Source: Myxococcales bacterium (GTDB lineage: Bacteria; Myxococcota_A; Polyangia; Polyangiales; Polyangiaceae). Taken from it: a stretch of 36,608 nucleotides of DNA. Positions 32,987 to 36,608 of this stretch are shown one piece after another. Numbering within the stretch: position 1 is the stretch's first letter; each line of letters begins with the position of its first letter. The position numbers and the translations under genes were made by a program. Under the pieces are notes generated by a model. The model did no database searches. It was not told where the DNA came from and saw only the letters and a list, made by a program, of their open reading frames with translations. The stretch spans positions 1 through 36,608 of the forward strand of contig JAAFHV010000066.1 in NCBI GenBank assembly GCA_013297655.1, written 5' to 3'.

Positions 32987-33977
32987 CGCGCTGACGGTGT
33001 TCGTGCTCGGGCCGGGCACGGGCGAGTCGGTCGTAGTGCACGCGCCAGACGGCGCGTGGATGGTGGTCGATAGCTGCCGCTCGAAGCGAAATGGCATAGC
33101 GCTGAAGCTTCTCAATCACTACGAAGCGCGCCCGAGCTTGCTCGCGCTCACCCACCCGCACCTCGATCACGCTTCGGGCTTCGGGGAGCTGGTGAACACG
33201 TACACGAGGGATAGTGACAGCACCTGGCCGAAGCTCGGTGTCGTGCCCGCGCCCGATACCAAGAAGGCAGACGGTTCGTGGGACTTGGAGCCCGCGCTCA
33301 AGAACGGCCAGGTCGAGCAAGCGATTGCATCGGTGCTCACCCGCTGGGAGCAACGGCCGGTGTCACGGTGGGACATGAAGCAGGGCGACAGCGAGGCGCT
33401 CGGCTCCGCCACCGTCTGCGTCATCTCGCCTAGCCCTGCCGAGCGCGCCGCCGCCTTCAAGGCGTGGAACACCGATGGCAACTACGACTTCAACCGCGCG
33501 TCTTCGGCGTTCATCGTGGAGTGGAGCGGGCGCAGCGTGCTCCTCGGCTCCGACTTGGTCGAGCACCCGGGCAAAGGATGGACGGACGCGACGACCGCAT
33601 ACGCGCGAGCGGCGTCCCACGACGTGTACAAGCTCGCGCACCACGGCTCCGAGGGAGCGAGAGGTCCGCAGCTCGGAGCAGCCAAGGGCGCCTCGCGGGT
33701 CTGGATCGCGACCCCGTTCGCGCGCGAGGGCTTGCCAACGGCCGACGGGCTCGTGCCGCACCTCGCGATTGAGCCGGAAGTGCACCTGACTGGCCTACCC
33801 GTGCCTTACGCGCAGCAGAGCAACGGACACCGCGCGACGCCCGTCGGGGGCCTCGGGGGGCTTGGCGCAACGCCCCCTCCGTCAGGGTTCCCGGATTGCT
33901 TCGTGTGCGTGGTGATTCCGGCGACCGGGCCGAGCCAGGTCATCTTCGGTTCCGGCGCGGTTACGGTTACGCCCTGA
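32961..33977 (+). CDS. MBL-fold metallohydrolase (ComEC/Rec2-like type)
   Basis: The product has 338 residues from the GTG at 32961; an earlier frame is open but lacks protein-like sequence. The N-terminus LTVFVLGPGTGESVVVHAPD with WMVVDSC is the pattern of stand-alone ComEC-like MBL proteins. The metal motif is HPHLDH at 65-70 (HxHxDH), with Asp198 (LLGSDLVEHP) and HHGSEG at 227-232. These proteins hydrolyse phosphodiesters or related bonds, often on nucleic acids. It overlaps the NTPase gene by 26 nt, so the two are co-translated and probably act together. The C-terminal ~50 residues include a Gly/Pro-rich stretch. Substrate unknown. Confidence 0.85.
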   Translation: MPLPQLRADALTVFVLGPGTGESVVVHAPDGAWMVVDSCRSKRNGIALKLLNHYEARPSLLALTHPHLDHASGFGELVNTYTRDSDSTWPKLGVVPAPDTKKADGSWDLEPALKNGQVEQAIASVLTRWEQRPVSRWDMKQGDSEALGSATVCVISPSPAERAAAFKAWNTDGNYDFNRASSAFIVEWSGRSVLLGSDLVEHPGKGWTDATTAYARAASHDVYKLAHHGSEGARGPQLGAAKGASRVWIATPFAREGLPTADGLVPHLAIEPEVHLTGLPVPYAQQSNGHRATPVGGLGGLGATPPPSGFPDCFVCVVIPATGPSQVIFGSGAVTVTP

Positions 33978-34429
33978 AGCGCGAGTGTGTCGACCGCCGA
34001 TCGTGGGAGCGCATTACAGCGTACGCGGGCCGGGTCAGGGCAAACGCTCCTGCAGGCGCCGAAGAGCGCGTTTCGTGGGAGTAGGGCACCATGCATGCGG
34101 TCGATGGCGGAGACATGGCTCACTGACGACCGCCGTGAGTGCGCATCGGTCGGATCCCCGCGCGAGCGTGCCGCGGCCCTTCGCCGGTTCGCTCCGTGGC
34201 GCGGCCGCGAGCGGCCTTGGAACCTACGTGAAAGCGTGTGGGGATTGACGATGGACGTCGCGGAATCGGGACGCGCTATCCCGAAGATGGGACCCGCGGC
34301 GAGCCCTGCGCGCGCAGCGGCGAGCGACACCGTTGCGCGAACTGCCGAACTTTCGCGCTCACCAATCGCGCGGTGCGCCTTCGTGTGTCGCGATTGAACG
34401 GGTGGCATGTCGGTTGCGATGGACTGGCC
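33978..34429. other. 452-bp intergenic region, no gene seen
   Basis: Open frames cross this stretch on both strands but none has the local codon bias or any recognisable motif. No clear promoter or repeat was found. Confidence 0.5.
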
Positions 34430-34987
34430 ATGAGCTTCTCATTCCTTGGTCGTTCTCCCTTCGGATCCCGCGCTCGCGAATCTTTCGCCGCGCCTCCTCG
34501 CGCACGCGAAACGCAGGCGCGTGTAGTCACCGTGGCCGTCGAAAGGCGCGCGCAAACCCGGTTCGCACGGATTCTCCTCATCGGTTCCGGCGTGCTCACA
34601 TTCGCGAGCGCGGTCGCCTGTGGAGGAGCGATCGAACCATCGCCCGATCCCGAGTCTGGAGAGCCTTCGACAGGCTCGAGCGCGCCTTCGAGCCCGAGGG
34701 CGACCTGGAAGAACGGCTGCCGGCCCGCGGCGCCCATTCGCTACACGATCGCGAATACAGACCCTCTCAAAGACGACACGTACTCGGCCTGCGAGACACT
34801 CCCCGAGCGATGCAAGCCCGCTGAGGTCATCGACGATCCACGCGACTTGAGCGCACAGCGCACCTGCGTGAGCGCCGCGAAGACCACCCGAAACAACACC
34901 GGATCGACGATGTGCCCCGGCAACGGTCCGGTCTACTGCGATGTCCTATCGGACGGCTCGCTCTCCTTCAGGTGCCCTTCGCCCTGA
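34430..34987 (+). CDS. Small Cys-rich lipoprotein with N-terminal extension
   Basis: The product has 185 residues from the ATG at 34430; a GTG at 34532 would give a more typical lipoprotein signal (MAVERRAQTRFARILLIGSG, then FASAVAC). The mature part has cysteines spaced in short loops (NGCRPAAP, YSACETLPERCKP, RTCVSAAK, STMCPGNGPVYCDVL, FRCPSP), so it is probably a small disulphide-rich secreted protein. No family recognised. It stands alone, with 350 bp of non-coding DNA after it. Confidence 0.65.
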   Translation: MSFSFLGRSPFGSRARESFAAPPRARETQARVVTVAVERRAQTRFARILLIGSGVLTFASAVACGGAIEPSPDPESGEPSTGSSAPSSPRATWKNGCRPAAPIRYTIANTDPLKDDTYSACETLPERCKPAEVIDDPRDLSAQRTCVSAAKTTRNNTGSTMCPGNGPVYCDVLSDGSLSFRCPSP

Positions 34988-35338
34988 GCGGGCAACGACG
35001 CACGGCGCCCGTGGCGACTGCGCAGTGCGGCCGGAGATTTCCCTGCAGCTCTTCGTACACGTCGAACTGTGGGGCTTCGGCTGCGGCCGGGCACGCACGG
35101 AATCATTCATATGCGACGAGGGGGAACAGAGCGGCGAGGTTCGGCGACGCTCGAGCTCGTGTTCACGAAAAAGTAAGCCCGCCAGGTGAGGCGGGCTCGC
35201 GCGTTTGAGTCCTCGCGCACCTAAGGGGGCGCGGATGTTTCTCTGCGCGGACCAATCGCTGCTGCCACTGCTCGAAGCGTCGAGCGTGATGCGTCGTCGC
35301 TCGCGTCGACCGCCGCATCACGCTCCGAGCGTCGCCCC
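34988..35338. other. 351-bp intergenic region with hairpins
   Basis: No gene is supported here. It contains the hairpin at 35176-35197 and a 117-bp inverted-repeat element at 35224-35340 that reaches the end of the macro-domain gene. Confidence 0.6.
35176..35197 (-). terminator. Intrinsic terminator for the macro-domain gene
   Basis: An 8-bp stem (AGCCCGCC and GGCGGGCT) closes a 6-nt loop. Read on the minus strand it is followed by TACTTTTTC, a short T-rich tract, as expected of an intrinsic terminator for the gene ending at 35339. Confidence 0.6.
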
Positions 35339-35340
35339 CT
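35224..35340. repeat. Inverted-repeat element at the end of the macro-domain gene
   Basis: AGGGGGCG at 35224-35231 pairs with CGCCCCCT at 35333-35340 (8 bp, ends of the element). Inside, GAGCGTGATGCG at 35282-35293 pairs perfectly with CGCATCACGCTC at 35314-35325 (12 bp, 20-nt loop). It may be a small MITE-like element or a stable 3' RNA hairpin; the gene's stop codon lies in its right end. Confidence 0.55.
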
Positions 35341-35941
35341 AAACCGAAGTCCGCAGCTTCTGATGAATCGCGTGAATACTCGCGAAGCTGGGAATTCGCG
35401 CAGGCCCCGACACTTGGTCGAGGGCGATGCGCATCTGAGCGGCGCAGCGGCGCGGGTCCATCATGCCGATTCCGGTGCCGAGCCCGGGAACGAGGAGCGA
35501 CGCGATTCGATGCGGGTGCGAGCCTGCCTGGTTGTGCCGAACGACGGCGAGGAGGGCAGCGCGGAAGGCGACGTATGCGTTCACGGTGGAGGCGACGCTC
35601 TCCGGCACGCGCATGGTGGGCGCGACGACGAGGAAGGGCCAACGCTCGCTCGTGGTCTCTACGACTTCGGCCGCGCCGACGTGGAGCTCACCGTGGTGCC
35701 TCTCGAGGATGACGCGTCGAACGGCGCCCTCGATAGTGCCGCCGAGCGCGTCGCGAATCGCGGCGTCGAGCCCGCCGTCCATGTTACCGAAGCTGTTGGC
35801 GGGGCTCACCATCGCGTCCGCCTCGTGAGCGAAGAAGTCGCCTTCGATGGCAGTCACGTTTTCGTGATTCGCGAACACCTCCGACCACGCGCGGACGAGA
35901 CTGGGCGTGCGGTCGACGAGGAGGATTTTCGCGGGGAGCAT
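35339..35941 (-). CDS. Macro-domain protein (ADP-ribose binding)
   Basis: The product has 200 residues from the ATG 35941-35939, chosen because MLPAKILLVD matches a typical domain start; the frame is open to 36004. Macro-domain motifs: TAIEGDFF, DAMVSPANSFGNMDGGLDAAI at 42-62 (Asn and the MDGG loop), and VPGLGTGIGMM at 151-161, the phosphate-binding loop. Macro domains bind or hydrolyse ADP-ribose and related nucleotides. The gene may take part in ADP-ribosylation reversal or NAD-derived signalling; the actual activity is not determined. It ends at the inverted repeat and terminator below 35340. The lipoprotein at 36019 is divergent. Confidence 0.85.
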   Translation of the reverse strand: MLPAKILLVDRTPSLVRAWSEVFANHENVTAIEGDFFAHEADAMVSPANSFGNMDGGLDAAIRDALGGTIEGAVRRVILERHHGELHVGAAEVVETTSERWPFLVVAPTMRVPESVASTVNAYVAFRAALLAVVRHNQAGSHPHRIASLLVPGLGTGIGMMDPRRCAAQMRIALDQVSGPARIPSFASIHAIHQKLRTSV

Positions 35942-36018
35942 GAGGCGTGGGGGTGTAGCACGCGGAGCTCCGGCTCGCGCGGCACCGGCATTTGACGTCG
36001 ACATCCGATCGCGCCACC

Positions 36019-36402
36019 ATGGCGACGATGGCTCGTCTCTCGTCCGGCCGAACGGCGCCTACGGCCCTTGCAACGAACGCGACACCGACCCGTGCTCCGC
36101 GAGCTTGGCTCTCCAAGGTCGGTTTCGTTGCGGCGGGGCTGGCCATCTTCGTCGCTTGCGGCGGCGCGGTAGATGCGGAATGCGAACGGATGGGCGGGGG
36201 CGATTGCTTCCGCGCGTACGGGACCTGCGGCTACGCGAAGACACGCGACTTCACAGGCGACGAGTGTCTGCCCACGTGCGGCGCTTCGCGAGAGTGTCCG
36301 GAGGGCCGTGCGGCCGAGGACCGCGCTGGCGCTGAGAATCCGGAATCGAACGTTATCACGGGAATGGTCTCGCTCTGCGTTTGTGCTCCGCAGCGGAAGT
36401 GA
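36019..36402 (+). CDS. Small Cys-rich lipoprotein, related to the 1836-2123 product
   Basis: The product has 127 residues from ATG 36019 (a TTG at 35992 is an alternative). The signal is long, with a basic N-terminus and WLSKVGFVAAGLAIFVAC. The mature part has CERMGGGDCFRAYGTCGY, DECLPTCGASRECPEG and the C-terminal LCVCAPQRK. The ECLxxC spacing and final CVCAP match the lipoprotein at 1836-2123, so they look like members of one family. Function unknown; likely disulphide-bonded on the cell surface. Confidence 0.7.
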   Translation: MATMARLSSGRTAPTALATNATPTRAPRAWLSKVGFVAAGLAIFVACGGAVDAECERMGGGDCFRAYGTCGYAKTRDFTGDECLPTCGASRECPEGRAAEDRAGAENPESNVITGMVSLCVCAPQRK

Positions 36403-36455
36403 GCGCCGATCGCGGTCACCTAGACGCGCCTCCCCCCGTTTGCCATGCTCCCCGC

Positions 36456-36608
36456 ATGACGCCCTTGCGCACCTTGCTCGCCCTGGGGCTCGTCGGCTCC
36501 CTCTATAGCTGCGCATCGCCCCCGCGCGAACCGGCTACGGCGAGGGTGCCCACCGCGAGCTGGGCGCGGGAGATTGAAGCGACCAAGGTGCCCGAGACGT
36601 GCGCGGGC
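36456..36608 (+). CDS. Start of another lipoprotein gene (3' end outside window)
   Basis: The ATG at 36456 opens a frame of 51 codons running off the window: MTPLRTLLALGLVGSLYSC, a clear lipobox with Cys19, then a Pro/Ala-rich linker. Only the N-terminus is visible, so the family cannot be named. Confidence 0.65.
   Translation, partial: MTPLRTLLALGLVGSLYSCASPPREPATARVPTASWAREIEATKVPETCAG

Overview
The window is 36.6 kb of very GC-rich DNA with strong GC bias at third codon positions. Its gene content suggests a member of the Myxococcota, probably Polyangiales; this is inferred from gene style, since there is no rRNA or other marker. The signs are many secreted lipoproteins with LxxC-type lipoboxes, a Ser/Thr kinase followed by a single membrane segment, a PEGA-like envelope protein, an FHA-containing sigma-54 activator and multicopy Uma2-family genes. 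I saw no tRNA, rRNA, CRISPR array or intact insertion sequence.

Layout. 1-6.7 kb: the end of a possible caspase-family protein, a Cys-containing lipoprotein (852-1673), a small antisense lipoprotein, then a translationally coupled pair made of a CxxCH lipoprotein and a large galactose/glyoxal-oxidase-like copper radical enzyme. This pair is bracketed by a direct repeat: a 5'-truncated copy of the 852 gene lies just after the oxidase. 6.8-11.4 kb: a SUFU+SUKH protein and a 1128-residue PHP-domain lipoprotein. 11.7-14.1 kb: an arylmalonate-decarboxylase/maleate-isomerase-like lipoprotein and a DoxX protein in one operon, divergent from a LysR regulator with a 15-bp palindrome between them. 14.1-20.6 kb: an FHA sigma-54 activator and a four-gene operon (ligand-binding lipoprotein, Cys-repeat lipoprotein, PEGA-like membrane protein, Ser/Thr kinase), which together look like one phospho-signalling module.

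20.7-30.2 kb: a membrane-anchored CSSGE-repeat protein, two near-identical Uma2-family genes (the first with a stop codon in its original N-terminus), beta-propeller-like and other lipoproteins, a HAD-IIA phosphatase, a 27-bp tandem repeat array and an IS66 orf2 remnant. 30.3-36.6 kb: a frameshifted gene, a P-loop NTPase with TPR-like repeats overlapping a ComEC-like metallo-beta-lactamase-fold gene, two small Cys-rich lipoproteins, a macro-domain protein, and the start of another lipoprotein.

The strongest candidates for undescribed biology are the NTPase-MBL pair at 31007-33977 (a possible compact conflict or defence module), the heme-lipoprotein/copper-radical-oxidase pair at 2455-6098, and the receptor-kinase-FHA activator cluster at 14129-20633. 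All functions are inferred from visible motifs; no database search was run.
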